DNA of 64,000 bases from Parapedobacter sp051400755 (GCF_051400755.1 NZ_JBLFFL010000008.1:1-64000); one strand, 5' to 3'; shown: positions 42,697 through 52,568, counted from the first letter of the stretch. The notes: generated from the sequence alone by a model not told the origin. A program made the numbers and translations.

Positions 42697-44541
42697 TTAT
42701 TCCAACCCCAGGTTGAACGTTTTACGCAATACATCTAGCGTTGGGTTTTTCGCCGCCATGGCTTGATATTTTTCTTGAGCCGTATAGGGTTTGCGCGCTA
42801 CATCGTTGGTCACTTGCTTGGGTACCAAGTCGATGGCAAAATTACGAAGCCTCGCCCGCAGCTCATTGAGGATATCAATCTTGGAGGTATTCAACAGCTC
42901 CTGCTGGATGGGATTTTCCACCACAACCCCTACTTGGGAGCCAGACAACAGTTCGGGCGGATTGGCGGTCATCAGTGTAAACAGGTTGATCTTGTTTTCC
43001 GCTTTCAGCTTATCGGCAAATGCATGCCAATGCGTTAGCAGGTCGTCGTAGGTGAAGGATTCACGCTCTTCCCCCGTGAGCAACTTGGGTTCGTCCGCTT
43101 GCGGAGCAGCCTGCTTGTCTTCGAAAATTTTAGTCAAATCGGGGATGACATTGCCGAGCTTCACCTGACCCCAGGAACGTTCGGTTGGTGTGGCCGGTGA
43201 TGGGGGATCGGTGGCCGGTGATGGGGGATCGATGACCGGGGATTGCGGACTGGGGGACTGGGGCGATATGGATGCCGTAGCCACTTGGGCAGTTCCTTCA
43301 GGTGGTGTAGGCCGTGCAGTTGACGCAACCGGCGCGGGGGCCGCGGCTGGTGCCGTCGGCGCTGCGGCTGCTATGGATTCACTGGGCTTTTTTTTTTCGG
43401 CCACCTGCATCGTGACTTGGGCGGCCCCATTCTTTGCCAGCTGGATCGCCGAGGCGACATGGCACATCTTCAGCAAAGCCAATTCTACTTGCAGGCGTTG
43501 GTTTTTGCTGGTGCGGTAATTCATTTCTGATTGGCTGGCAATATTGAGTGCCGAGAGTAGCAAACCAGCGGAGACCTGCTGGGACTGCTGGAGATAACGC
43601 TGGCGGATGGTCTCACTCGTGTCCAGCAATTTCAGTGTAGCAGGTTCCTTCGCGACCAGCAGATCGCGGAAGTGCGAACCCAGGCCGCTGATGAAATGGC
43701 TGCCATCAAAGCCACGCGACAGGATCTCATCGAGAATAAGCAAGGCCGAGGGTGAGTCCTCCGCAATGATCGCGTCGGTAAGCCGGAAATAATAGTCGTA
43801 ATCCAGCATATTGAGGTTGTCGATCACCGCTTGGTAGGTGACCTGCTTATTGGCGAAGCTGACGATCTGGTCGAACATCGACAGCGCATCGCGTAACCCG
43901 CCATCTGCTTTCTGGGCGATGATATGCAAGGCATCCGCATCATAGGACACGCCTTCTTCCTTTGCAATAGCGGCCAAGTGACCAGCCATATCGGCAACCT
44001 TGATGCGGTTGAAATCAAAAATCTGGCAACGGGAAAGTATCGTGGGCAGTATTTTGTGTTTTTCGGTGGTTGCCAGAATAAAGATCGCGTAAGCAGGTGG
44101 CTCTTCCAGCGTTTTCAAGAAGGCGTTGAATGCTTGCTGCGACAGCATATGCACCTCATCGATGATGTAGATCTTATACTTGCCGGTTTGCGGCGGTATG
44201 CGTACCTGGTCGATCAAATTGCGAATATCATCCACCGAGTTGTTGGATGCGGCATCCAACTCGTGGATACTGAATGAATTGCCATTCAGAAACGATTTGC
44301 AGCTTTCGCATTGGCCGCAGGCTTCAATATCGTTGGTCAGCTGGCTGCAATTGATGGTCTTCGCCAAAATACGCGCACAGGTGGTTTTTCCGACACCCCT
44401 GGGTCCGCAGAACAAAAATGCCTGGGCGAGTTGCTTATTCTTGATCGCATTCTTGAGGGTAACGGTAATATGCTGCTGACCAACCACCGAATCGAACGTG
44501 GCGGGCCGATATTTGCGGGCCGAAACGATAAAATTATCCAT
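42697..44541 (-). CDS. dnaX: DNA polymerase III subunit gamma/tau
   Basis: This 614-aa clamp-loader ATPase has Walker A FCGPRGVGKTTCARIL (about 43-58), a four-Cys zinc module CSQLTNDIEACGQCESC, Walker B IIDEVHMLS and sensor 1 FILATTEKHKILPTILSRCQ. The linker after residue 375 is Ala/Pro-rich and contains a tandem repeat (PPSPATDPPSPAT), encoded by two 21-bp direct repeats near 43190-43230. The C-terminal tau-like domain has LTHWHAFADKLKAENKINLFTLM. It loads the sliding clamp at replication forks. Confidence 0.95.
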   Translation of the reverse strand: MDNFIVSARKYRPATFDSVVGQQHITVTLKNAIKNKQLAQAFLFCGPRGVGKTTCARILAKTINCSQLTNDIEACGQCESCKSFLNGNSFSIHELDAASNNSVDDIRNLIDQVRIPPQTGKYKIYIIDEVHMLSQQAFNAFLKTLEEPPAYAIFILATTEKHKILPTILSRCQIFDFNRIKVADMAGHLAAIAKEEGVSYDADALHIIAQKADGGLRDALSMFDQIVSFANKQVTYQAVIDNLNMLDYDYYFRLTDAIIAEDSPSALLILDEILSRGFDGSHFISGLGSHFRDLLVAKEPATLKLLDTSETIRQRYLQQSQQVSAGLLLSALNIASQSEMNYRTSKNQRLQVELALLKMCHVASAIQLAKNGAAQVTMQVAEKKKPSESIAAAAPTAPAAAPAPVASTARPTPPEGTAQVATASISPQSPSPQSPVIDPPSPATDPPSPATPTERSWGQVKLGNVIPDLTKIFEDKQAAPQADEPKLLTGEERESFTYDDLLTHWHAFADKLKAENKINLFTLMTANPPELLSGSQVGVVVENPIQQELLNTSKIDILNELRARLRNFAIDLVPKQVTNDVARKPYTAQEKYQAMAAKNPTLDVLRKTFNLGLE

Positions 44542-44771
44542 CGGTACGAAGATAGGGATTTCGAGTGAAACGGTGCAACAAAAGCCGAACGTCCGCGACT
44601 GTTAGGTATAACACGTGTAACAAATTTAACGGAGTTATGGAATAGGCGTAACATTCTAATCATTATCGTATCACACTTTAACGTTAATTAACAAATGCCA
44701 ACGGGTTAAAAACTTTTCTTTGTATTACAGAACTAAAACAATAGTGCATACCATTTATCGAGTAAAACCTC

Positions 44772-47216
44772 ATGACACGTAGATCGCTACCCTTTTTCAG
44801 CTTATTCCTACTCCTTTCATTTCTCACTTCAATGGCCCAGGAAACGACCTATGTCATCAATGGCCGGGTTGTAGATTCGGCGAGTACCCAAGCCCTGGAA
44901 TACGTAACCATCAACATCCGCGCAGATAGTGCCGCGATAACATCCAAAGTGACCAATGCGAATGGCGAGTTTGAACTGACAGGATTGACGCCGGGGAAAT
45001 ATGTGGCAACCTTCATTGCCGTGGGGTACCATCCGAAGGAACTGCCCATTATCCTAGTTGACGGCACTCCCCTATTGCAGCTGGGCGATGTGCAACTCAC
45101 CGCTGACGCGCGCGCGCTCGAGGAGGTGGTCGTCACGGCAGCCCGGCCCATCGTCAAACAGGATATCGATCGGCTGACCTATGATGTGCAAGCCGATCCC
45201 GAAAGCAAGGTGCTCACCGCACTGGATCTGTTGCGCAAGGTGCCGCTGCTCTCGGTGGATGGGGATGAAAATGTATTGTTGCAGGGCAATTCGAACTATC
45301 GGATCTTCATCAACAATAAGCCCTCCAGCATGATTGCGCGCAACCCAAAAGAGGTGCTGAAAGCCATGCCTGCTGGATCCATAGAAAAAATAGAGGTGAT
45401 CACCACCCCTCCCGCGAAGTACGAGAGTGAAGGCCTGGCCGGCATCATCAATATTGTGACCAGCAAAAATGTCGACAATGGTTATCGCGGCTCGGTCAAT
45501 CTCCGTTACCGGGCGCCGGCGGGCGGACCGGGAGCAGGCGGTTCGCTCACGCTAAAACAAGGGAAATTCGGTGCTTCTGCTTATTTTGGAGGCAGCTTAT
45601 CCGAGCGCCCCCAGACCGAAAGCAGCTACGAACGGGTCACGCAGGGCAGCCAGCCCAATACGCTGTTTCAAAACGGCTTCACCGAAGGCGGAAGCAAATT
45701 TACCTATCTGGGCACCGAACTGAGCTATGATATTGACAGCCTCAACCTCATCACCGGCGAAATCGGATTTAACCTGGGCCGATTCGATAACGATATGAGC
45801 CAATTTTCAAATACGAACACCCTAGATGGTGCGCCATTGCAGGGGTTTGCCATGTATAACCGGGGCGAGACCCAATGGGATGGCTACAACGTTGCGCTCA
45901 ACTACCAAAAAGGATTTCAGCGCAATAAAGAACAAATGCTGACCTTTTCGTACCGGTACGGTCACGATGTCGAAGGGCAGGACAACCGGATGCGCATTAC
46001 CGACCGGATCAACTACGTGGTGCCGGACTATAACCAGACCAATGATGGCAGCCAAGACGAGCATACCATCCAGGCCGACTATGTACATCCGGTCAATAAG
46101 CTGAACATCGAAGGCGGTGTGAAGGGAATCTTCCGGCTGAACAGCAGTGATTTCCGTTCGGCAAACTTCGATGAGGCAAGCAATTCCTTTATTGAAGACC
46201 CTACGCAAACCAATACATACGAAAATAATCAATATATCCTGAGCGTCTACAATTCGTACCAGTATAAATTGGAGAAATGGGGCTTCAGCGCGGGGTTACG
46301 CGCCGAGCAGACGGTCATAAAAGCCGACTTCATCTCCAGCGACGCCAATGTGGACCAAAACTATTTTAATTTCATCCCTTCGGTGGCCATCAACCACATC
46401 CTCAAACAAGGTAAGACACTCAACCTGGGCTTCACGCAGCGGATACAACGTCCCGGGATCTGGAACCTCAACCCCTTTGTCAATCGGTCCAATCCGAATT
46501 TCGAGTACACCGGGAATCCCAACCTGCGCCCGGTGCTGAACAACACCTTCAATCTACGGTATAGCAGCTTCGGCAAGGCCAGCATCAATGTGGGCATGAG
46601 CTACTCCTTTGCCAATAATACCATCCAACAACTCATCAACTACAATGAAGAAACCGGTATCTCGCGGTTTACCTATGAAAATATCGGCGAGGATCAATCC
46701 CTGGGCACCAACATCAGCATCAACTATCCCATCACCAAAAAGCTGAATTTCAACCTGAGCGGTGATATAAGCTACATCTGGCTGGAAGGCGTGGTGGGTG
46801 GGCAAGAAACCAATAATTCCGGATTGCGCGGTTATGTATACGGGGGATTGGGTTATCTGTTTGACGACGGCTGGCGTGTAAATGGCAATTTCAGTTACAG
46901 CTCGCCATACATCACGCTGCAGGGAAAGAGCAATTCGTTCCCGTACTACAGCATCAGCGCCTCCAAAGACCTGATCAAAGAGAAACTCAGCCTCTCCGGG
47001 TCAGTTTCCAATCCATTTAACAAGTACCGCAATTACGTGAACGACATGAGCGGGCCGAACTTTACCCAATCATCGTTTTTCCAAAACTACTACCGTACTT
47101 TCAACGTGAGCCTCACCTATAATTTCGGGCGGTTGAAAGACCAAATCCGCAAAAACCGCCGCGGCATTAAAAACGACGACGTGTCGGGGGGCGGGGGCCA
47201 ACAGGGCGGAAATTAG
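44772..47216 (+). CDS. outer-membrane beta-barrel protein (OMP_b-brl_3 / TonB-receptor-like)
   Basis: This 814-aa protein has a signal peptide (FFSLFLLLSFLTSMAQ) and a carboxypeptidase-regulatory-like domain (INGRVVDSASTQALEYVTINI to GYHPKEL). A plug domain follows (ALDLLRKVPLLSVDGDENVLLQGNSNYRIFINNKP, IEKIEVITTPPAKYESEGLAGIINIVT), then a long series of barrel strands ending GGGGQQGGN. Members act as outer-membrane receptors or channels. No SusD partner is adjacent. The 230-bp gap to dnaX is AT-rich with the palindrome GTTAATTAAC and no clear gene. Confidence 0.9.
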   Translation: MTRRSLPFFSLFLLLSFLTSMAQETTYVINGRVVDSASTQALEYVTINIRADSAAITSKVTNANGEFELTGLTPGKYVATFIAVGYHPKELPIILVDGTPLLQLGDVQLTADARALEEVVVTAARPIVKQDIDRLTYDVQADPESKVLTALDLLRKVPLLSVDGDENVLLQGNSNYRIFINNKPSSMIARNPKEVLKAMPAGSIEKIEVITTPPAKYESEGLAGIINIVTSKNVDNGYRGSVNLRYRAPAGGPGAGGSLTLKQGKFGASAYFGGSLSERPQTESSYERVTQGSQPNTLFQNGFTEGGSKFTYLGTELSYDIDSLNLITGEIGFNLGRFDNDMSQFSNTNTLDGAPLQGFAMYNRGETQWDGYNVALNYQKGFQRNKEQMLTFSYRYGHDVEGQDNRMRITDRINYVVPDYNQTNDGSQDEHTIQADYVHPVNKLNIEGGVKGIFRLNSSDFRSANFDEASNSFIEDPTQTNTYENNQYILSVYNSYQYKLEKWGFSAGLRAEQTVIKADFISSDANVDQNYFNFIPSVAINHILKQGKTLNLGFTQRIQRPGIWNLNPFVNRSNPNFEYTGNPNLRPVLNNTFNLRYSSFGKASINVGMSYSFANNTIQQLINYNEETGISRFTYENIGEDQSLGTNISINYPITKKLNFNLSGDISYIWLEGVVGGQETNNSGLRGYVYGGLGYLFDDGWRVNGNFSYSSPYITLQGKSNSFPYYSISASKDLIKEKLSLSGSVSNPFNKYRNYVNDMSGPNFTQSSFFQNYYRTFNVSLTYNFGRLKDQIRKNRRGIKNDDVSGGGGQQGGN

Positions 47217-47251
47217 GGGGCGTTTTTTTCGGTAATTATGGATATTAATTT

Positions 47252-47259
47252 TAAGTTTG
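47252..47259 (+). promoter_or_regulatory. -7 box of the ArsC/Spx-like gene
   Basis: TAAGTTTG fits TAnnTTTG, 19 nt before the ATG at 47279. Confidence 0.45.
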
Positions 47260-47278
47260 CTTGCATAAAAGTTTGATT

Positions 47279-47623
47279 ATGCACGTTTACGGAATTAAAA
47301 ATTGCAACACAGTAAAGAAGGCGCTCTCGTGGCTAGAAGAAAACAACATCGCTTATACGTTCCATGATTTCAAGAAAGAAGGGGTATCGGAAGAAAAACT
47401 GCAAGCCTGGGAACATCAAGTCGGCTGGGAACCCTTGGTAAACAAACGGGGCACCACCTGGCGGCAGCTCTCGCCGGCGGAGCAAAATGCGGTCGTCGAT
47501 GCGGCATCGGCCAACGAACTGATGCAGGCGAAGACCAGCCTGATCAAGCGCCCGGTGATCGAAAGCCCCACGGGCGTCCTCTTGGGATTTGACGAAGCGG
47601 AATATAACAACACATTGAAATAA
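47279..47623 (+). CDS. ArsC/Spx-family thioredoxin-fold protein (YffB-like)
   Basis: This 114-aa protein begins MHVYGIKNCNTVKKALSWLEENNI, where the single redox cysteine in K-N-C-N-T is typical of YffB-type ArsC relatives. It continues with FHDFKKEGVSEEKLQAW and the cis-Pro strand SLIKRPVIES. It may be a glutathione- or thiol-dependent reductase or an Spx-like RNA polymerase partner; the short length and KNC motif favour YffB. The M1 peptidase gene follows after 21 bp. Confidence 0.87.
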   Translation: MHVYGIKNCNTVKKALSWLEENNIAYTFHDFKKEGVSEEKLQAWEHQVGWEPLVNKRGTTWRQLSPAEQNAVVDAASANELMQAKTSLIKRPVIESPTGVLLGFDEAEYNNTLK

Positions 47624-47644
47624 TCAATACCAAACAAAACACAT

Positions 47645-49624
47645 ATGAATAAAAAATCGGCTATATCAAGCATTATCGGCGCCGCATTCCTGCTGGCGGT
47701 TTCGCCATCAACGGTGCGGTCGCAAACCACCGAAAGCAAGTATGACTACAAGGAAGCATTCAATCCATTTTTCTACAGCAGCAACGGCACCGAATACCGC
47801 TCAGCCAGCGGCATGCCGGGACCCAAGTATTGGCAGAATGCCGTAGACTACAAGATTGCGGCCCGGCTGGATGATGAGACCAATCGCATCACGGCCACTG
47901 TCACCCTTGAGTACACCAATAACAGTCCGGATCAGCTCGACTTCATCTGGCTGCAGCTGGATCAGAACATGTTTTCGCAGGAAGGCCGCGGGCACCTCAT
48001 CGTGCCGCTGACCAAAAGCCGCTATGGCGATGCCCGATCGGATTTCGACGGCGGCTACGATATCAAGTCGGTCAAAATCGGCAACGGCGATGCCGAACAC
48101 CTGATCACCGATACGCGCATGCAGGTATTTTTGCCCCAGCCCTTGGAACCCAATGGCGGCAAAACCACCATCAGCATCGACTACTCCTACGTCGTACCCA
48201 CCCATGGGGCCGATCGTACCGGTGTACTGGAAACCCAAAACGGCAAGATTTTCGCCATCGCCCAATGGTTCCCCCGGGTGGCGGTATACGACGATGTGCT
48301 GGGCTGGAATGTACAGCCCTATACAGGTCCGGGTGAGTTTTACCTCGAATATGGCGACTATGAGGTAGACATCACTGCCCCGGCCAACCACATCGTGGTC
48401 ATGGGCGGAGAGCTCCTCAATCCCGCCGACGTATATACGCCCGAGCAGGCAAAGCGACTGGAAAGCGCTAAGAAAAGCGATAAAACCGTCATCATTCGAT
48501 CGGCCGAGGAAGTGACCCAACCCAGCTCCCGTCCGCAAGGCAAAAAAGAGCTGACCTGGAAATACCGCCTTGAAAAATCACACGATGTCGCTTGGGCTTC
48601 CTCCCCGGCATTCATCGTCGATGGGGCAAAGATCAATCTGCCCAGTGGCAAGACCTCCTTGGCGCTGTCGGCCTACCCCGTTGAAAGCAACGGCGGGAAC
48701 GCCTGGGAACGTTCGACGGAATATACCAAAGCGTCCATCGAGTTTTATTCGAAGACACTGATGGAATACCCCTACCCCGTTGCCGTAAACGTAGCGGCCG
48801 AGATCGGCGGCATGGAATATCCGGCGATTGTATTCTGTAGCTATAAATCCAAAGGCAATGGACTGTGGGGGGTGACCGATCATGAATTTGGCCACATCTG
48901 GTTCCCGATGATCGTGGGCAGCAACGAACGGCTGCATGCGTGGATGGACGAGGGTTTCAACACGTTTATCAACGACTTGTCTGCCGAGGCATTCAACAAT
49001 GGTGAATACTACCGCCCCATGGGCGACGCCAACCGCTTGGCACAAGCGTTGACACGCCCCGATCTTGAACCGGTAATGAGTGCCCCGCAAAACATGCAGG
49101 AGCGCAACATCGGATTGCTCGCTTACCTGAAACCCGGGTTCGGTCTCGCCCTGCTCCGCAATGAGATCCTCGGTCCTGAGCGCTTCGACCGCGCGTTCAA
49201 AGCCTATCTCCACCGTTGGGCATACAAGCACCCTACCCCGGAAGACTTCTTCCGTACCATTGAAAATGTAGCGGGCGAAAACCTCAATTGGTATTGGCGG
49301 GGATGGTTCAAATACAACTGGCGGTTGGACCAAGCCGTGCGCGCTGTCGCTTATCCCAACAACGATCCGACACAGGGCGTGCTGATCACGGTAGACAACC
49401 TGGAGAAGCTGCCCATGCCCATCGTGGCAGACATCACCACGAAAAGCGGCGATACCCACCGGGTCAAGCTGCCCGTAGAGGTGTGGGAGCGCAATACTTC
49501 TTGGACCTTTAGTTATCCATCGACCGAAGAAGTGGTGTCGGTACAGCTGGATCCGGATAAGGTATATCCCGATCACAATCCGGACAACAACCGATGGGAA
49601 GCTTCGGCCCAGCCGACGCAATAA
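47645..49624 (+). CDS. secreted M1-family zinc metallopeptidase
   Basis: This 659-aa protein has a signal peptide (IIGAAFLLAVSPSTVRSQ). The zinc site HEFGH is at 413-417 and the third ligand is E436 in WMDEGFN. The N-terminal beta-saddle domain has LDDETNRITATVTLEYTNNSPDQLDFIWLQLDQN. EIGGMEYPAIVF, about 25 residues before the HExxH, matches the M1 GxMEN exopeptidase loop but reads GGMEY, so strict aminopeptidase activity is uncertain. It acts in the periplasm or outside the cell. Confidence 0.9.
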   Translation: MNKKSAISSIIGAAFLLAVSPSTVRSQTTESKYDYKEAFNPFFYSSNGTEYRSASGMPGPKYWQNAVDYKIAARLDDETNRITATVTLEYTNNSPDQLDFIWLQLDQNMFSQEGRGHLIVPLTKSRYGDARSDFDGGYDIKSVKIGNGDAEHLITDTRMQVFLPQPLEPNGGKTTISIDYSYVVPTHGADRTGVLETQNGKIFAIAQWFPRVAVYDDVLGWNVQPYTGPGEFYLEYGDYEVDITAPANHIVVMGGELLNPADVYTPEQAKRLESAKKSDKTVIIRSAEEVTQPSSRPQGKKELTWKYRLEKSHDVAWASSPAFIVDGAKINLPSGKTSLALSAYPVESNGGNAWERSTEYTKASIEFYSKTLMEYPYPVAVNVAAEIGGMEYPAIVFCSYKSKGNGLWGVTDHEFGHIWFPMIVGSNERLHAWMDEGFNTFINDLSAEAFNNGEYYRPMGDANRLAQALTRPDLEPVMSAPQNMQERNIGLLAYLKPGFGLALLRNEILGPERFDRAFKAYLHRWAYKHPTPEDFFRTIENVAGENLNWYWRGWFKYNWRLDQAVRAVAYPNNDPTQGVLITVDNLEKLPMPIVADITTKSGDTHRVKLPVEVWERNTSWTFSYPSTEEVVSVQLDPDKVYPDHNPDNNRWEASAQPTQ

Positions 49625-49655
49625 CATAACGAACAAGCATCAACGGAAACATCAC

Positions 49656-50423
49656 ATGCAGCGTCTATACACCCGTACGACACCGAGCGCCAAGCGGCTG
49701 ATCAAGGCGCTGCATGTGCTGTTTTACCTACTGGCTCTTTCCTTCACCGCCCTCGCACAGCAGGATACGCTCACGGGATATGTCCTTGAGTTGGGCGATG
49801 GCGAGCCCTTGCAATATGTCGAAATCAAAAACCTGGAAACGGGGGTGCTGACAGAAAGCCAAGCGGACGGCAAATTTGCGATACCGGTCAAAAAAAATGA
49901 ACGCCTGCAATTCGAATATCCCGGGTACCGCACAGACACGCTCGTGGTCACGGCGTTTGAGATCAAACGCGTGTATATGACCACCGATGGAAGCGCTATC
50001 CAGATCGATGAAGTACAGATACAGGCGATGACCGACTCCCGCTTAGTTGCGGAGATTGAACGCGCGCGAAAAGAAGGTCAAGTGGCCGAAGCATCGCAGC
50101 GCCGCGGTGGCGTACGCATCTCCCCCTCCCGCTGGTTCGGACAGCAAGGCAAGCAAGCACGCCTACGCTATAAGCTGCTGCTCGCTGAGCAGGAACGCCG
50201 CAAAATCGATGCCCGCTTCACGCCGGAAGCCGTGATGGCCGTGACCCCACTGAAAGACCGCGACCTCGAACTATACATGACCAAATACCGCCCGACGGTT
50301 GACTTTCTGTCCACCGCGGATGAAGCCGACCTGCGCCTCTACATCATGGATACCTATGCCAAATTCAAGGCACTGACGCCAGCGCAACGTGCCGAAATAA
50401 AAGCACCTACACGGAACCCCTAA
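49656..50423 (+). CDS. carboxypeptidase-regulatory-like domain protein, 255 aa
   Basis: After a signal peptide (LHVLFYLLALSFTALAQ) there is one CarboxypepD_reg-like beta-sandwich: LTGYVLELGDGEPLQYVEIKNLETGVLTESQADGKFAIPV to FEYPGYRTDTLVV. A basic helical C-terminal half follows (AEIERARKEGQVAEASQRRGGVRISPSRWFGQQ). It is not a TonB receptor. The upstream peptidase lies 31 bp away in the same direction. The end overlaps the dodecin gene by 4 nt, tail to tail. Confidence 0.8.
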   Translation: MQRLYTRTTPSAKRLIKALHVLFYLLALSFTALAQQDTLTGYVLELGDGEPLQYVEIKNLETGVLTESQADGKFAIPVKKNERLQFEYPGYRTDTLVVTAFEIKRVYMTTDGSAIQIDEVQIQAMTDSRLVAEIERARKEGQVAEASQRRGGVRISPSRWFGQQGKQARLRYKLLLAEQERRKIDARFTPEAVMAVTPLKDRDLELYMTKYRPTVDFLSTADEADLRLYIMDTYAKFKALTPAQRAEIKAPTRNP

Positions 50424-50638
50424 CCGGATTTGCCTGTACGCTCCACTCTGAACGAGACCTTGCAGATGGCGCCATAGGAGGCGATCTCGCCATCTTTCAC
50501 ATGCACCTTGAAATCTTTTACGTATACCGAATCAATGTTGTCTACCGTAGCGGACACTTCCTTTACCGCGTTGCGGATCGCATCATCGAAACTCGAATCA
50601 GATGAGGCAATCACCTCAATCACTTTTACAATAGCCAT
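50420..50638 (-). CDS. dodecin (flavin-binding protein)
   Basis: This 72-aa protein matches the dodecin layout: VKVIEVIASSDSSFDDAIRNAVKEVSATVDNIDSVYVKDFKVHVKDGEI, then YGAICKVSFRVERTG. Dodecins assemble as hollow dodecamers that store and shield FMN or riboflavin. The usual tryptophan that stacks on the flavin (V-K-x-x-x-V/W) is replaced here by Phe in KDFKVHV, which may alter ligand choice. Confidence 0.88.
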   Translation of the reverse strand: MAIVKVIEVIASSDSSFDDAIRNAVKEVSATVDNIDSVYVKDFKVHVKDGEIASYGAICKVSFRVERTGKSG

Positions 50639-50736
50639 GGTATTTAATCTTTAGATTTTATAAATTAACGTTGGATAGTAACACCTATAAGGGGCGATTT
50701 GTTTCGATATCATTTCTGGATCATTGGGTAATTTAT

Positions 50737-50744
50737 TAAGTTTG
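50737..50744 (+). promoter_or_regulatory. -7 box of the sulfatase gene
   Basis: TAAGTTTG fits TAnnTTTG, 23 nt before the ATG at 50768. Confidence 0.45.
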
Positions 50745-50767
50745 ACCGTTATAAACCCCGAAACAGC

Positions 50768-52165
50768 ATGACAAACGTTCAGCAGGCAACACGTACTATC
50801 CCCCTCATTGGCTTGATATGTTACGTTCTTTTTCCGCTATCGGCAGCGGCACAAGCGTCTGCCAACCCTCAAAAACCCAACATCATCATCATCATGGCGG
50901 ACGATCTGGACTCCAGGCAATTGAGCTGTTACGGGGGAGAAAATATACAGACAACGCATATTGATCAACTGGCGTCAGACGGCCTTACATTTCATTCGAT
51001 GATTGCTTCCGAGGCGATGTGCATACCGACGAGAGCTTCCTTATTCACCGGATTATACCCTGTCCGGCACGGTGCCTACCAAAACCATAAGCCCGTGTAT
51101 AACGACCTGAAAAGCGTTTGCCATTACCTCGGGGAGTTGGGTTATCGCGTCGGCCTCACGGGGAAAGATCATGTAACCAAGCCGGCATCCGTTTTTCCCT
51201 TCGACATCGTCGACGGATTTGAACCCAACTGCGTTGCCAAGACCGACGACTACACCCTGGATAGTGTGCGACAGTATATCCAACAAGGCGATCCTTACTG
51301 CCTATTCATCATGAGCACCAATCCGCACGCCCCCTGGACAATGGGTGATCCGGATGAATTTAACCCCGACCAACTCAAACTACCTGCCCATTGGGTCGAT
51401 ACCAAGCTCACACGAACCCAGTTCTGCCGGTATCTGGCGGAAGTACGCAGGCTGGATAATCAAGTAGGCGATATCATGAACCTGCTTAGGGAGACTGGAG
51501 CGGACAAGAATACGATCGTCATTTTCTTAGGAGAGCAGGGGCCGCAGTTCCCAGGTGGGAAATGGACCCTGTTTGACAATGGCCAAAAAAGTTCCATGAT
51601 CATCCGGTGGCCCAATACGGTACGTCCGAAAACAGAAACGGATGCGATCGTCCAGTATGAGGATATCACCCCCACGTTGATTGATATTGCGGGCGGAGAA
51701 CCCATTCCTGGATTAGATGGTCAAAGCTTCAAAAACGTAATGGAGGGAAAAAAGACGACACACCGTGAGGTCGCCTATGGCATCCACAACAATATTCCAG
51801 AAGGCCCAGCCTATCCCATCAGGAGCATCAGAGACCAGCGGTATAAGCTGATCATGAACCTGCTGCCTGATTCGGTTTATCACATCAAGTACATGATGGC
51901 CCCTCAACGGAATGATCTTGTGTGGACCACCTGGGTTGAAAAAGCCTCCGGCGATCCTGCCTACAGCCCGCTGATAGCGCGCATTACGCATCGACCGGCC
52001 GTTGAGCTGTATGACATCCAGCAAGACCCCTACGAGCTGGAAAACCTGGCCGGGAAACCGGCCTACCAGGCGCTGGTCAGCCAATACACCAGTCAACTAA
52101 AACATTGGATGGAGGAGCAGGGAGACCGGGGAGCGGCGTTGGATGTACCGATAGCAAAGCAGTAA
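50768..52165 (+). CDS. secreted formylglycine-dependent sulfatase
   Basis: This 465-aa protein has a signal peptide (LIGLICYVLFPLSAAAQ). The metal-binding start NIIIIMADDLDSRQLSCYG is followed by the maturation motif C85-I-P-T-R89-A-S-L-F-T-G, in which Cys would be converted to formylglycine. GLTGKDH, HAPW and the C-terminal PYELENLAGKPAY are conserved S1-family blocks. One acidic ligand motif near FLGEQGPQFPGGKWTLFD has the usual D-H/N pair changed to GEQGP, as in some S1 subfamilies. It desulfates glycans. Confidence 0.9.
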   Translation: MTNVQQATRTIPLIGLICYVLFPLSAAAQASANPQKPNIIIIMADDLDSRQLSCYGGENIQTTHIDQLASDGLTFHSMIASEAMCIPTRASLFTGLYPVRHGAYQNHKPVYNDLKSVCHYLGELGYRVGLTGKDHVTKPASVFPFDIVDGFEPNCVAKTDDYTLDSVRQYIQQGDPYCLFIMSTNPHAPWTMGDPDEFNPDQLKLPAHWVDTKLTRTQFCRYLAEVRRLDNQVGDIMNLLRETGADKNTIVIFLGEQGPQFPGGKWTLFDNGQKSSMIIRWPNTVRPKTETDAIVQYEDITPTLIDIAGGEPIPGLDGQSFKNVMEGKKTTHREVAYGIHNNIPEGPAYPIRSIRDQRYKLIMNLLPDSVYHIKYMMAPQRNDLVWTTWVEKASGDPAYSPLIARITHRPAVELYDIQQDPYELENLAGKPAYQALVSQYTSQLKHWMEEQGDRGAALDVPIAKQ

Positions 52166-52192
52166 CACCGCATCTCAGAGCTACAAAAAAAA

Positions 52193-52232
52193 CCCTGCAA
52201 AAGCAGGGGCGCTATGTCGGCTGTGCGGAAGA
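52193..52232 (+). repeat. 40-bp direct repeat, copy 1
   Basis: It begins CCCTGCAAAAGCAGGGGCGC and ends CTGTGCGGAAGA. It matches 52387-52426 with two mismatches. CCCTGC/GCAGGG forms a hairpin preceded by an A run, so on the minus strand it looks like a terminator. Confidence 0.85.
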
Positions 52233-52295
52233 GCAGATTGGCTGAGTCCCGCAATTCCCGCACTCAGACCAGCAGCCATCTGTGGATGGGGAGTT

Positions 52296-52325
52296 ACAGC
52301 CAACACAGCGCCGGCACTACGTGCC
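52296..52325 (-). repeat. inverted partial copy of the 40-bp repeat with hairpin
   Basis: ACAGCCAACACAGCGCC (52296-52312) matches the reverse complement of part of the 40-bp repeat at 16 of 17 positions. It is followed by the hairpin GGCAC/GTGCC. Confidence 0.55.
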
Positions 52326-52328
52326 GAT

Positions 52329-52387
52329 GGTTTTGTTGTTTTACCGCTCGCACAAGCAAGCTTGACTCGCGTTAAAACAACAAAACC
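52329..52387. repeat. 15-bp perfect inverted repeat
   Basis: GGTTTTGTTGTTTTA (52329-52343) and TAAAACAACAAAACC (52373-52387) are exact complements around a 29-nt spacer. The right arm overlaps the first base of repeat copy 2. Confidence 0.8.
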
Positions 52388-52426
52388 CCTGCAAAAGCAG
52401 GGGCGCTATGTTGGTTGTGCGGAAGA
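52387..52426 (+). repeat. 40-bp direct repeat, copy 2
   Basis: Second copy (CCCTGCAAAAGCAGGGGCGC then TATGTTGG). The interval 52166-52585 holds only these repeats and the following promoter; no gene is visible. Confidence 0.85.
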
Positions 52427-52560
52427 TGAGGTTCCCTTAGAACTTTTAGAGGGGATTTTTCAGGTGGTGGAGGAGATTATAAAAAAATCCTAACCGTAAC
52501 GTATAAAGTCTACACACATCTTATAACCACTAACTTTTCCAGTTTTAAACCCCATTTCAG

Positions 52561-52568
52561 TATCTTTG
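52561..52568 (+). promoter_or_regulatory. -7 box of the HEPN gene pair
   Basis: TATCTTTG fits TAnnTTTG, 17 nt before the ATG at 52586. Confidence 0.55.

Noticed and set aside
52193..52426. CRISPR array
   Set aside because: Only two direct copies of 40 bp lie 194 bp apart, with an inverted fragment between and no cas gene. Spacing is far too large.
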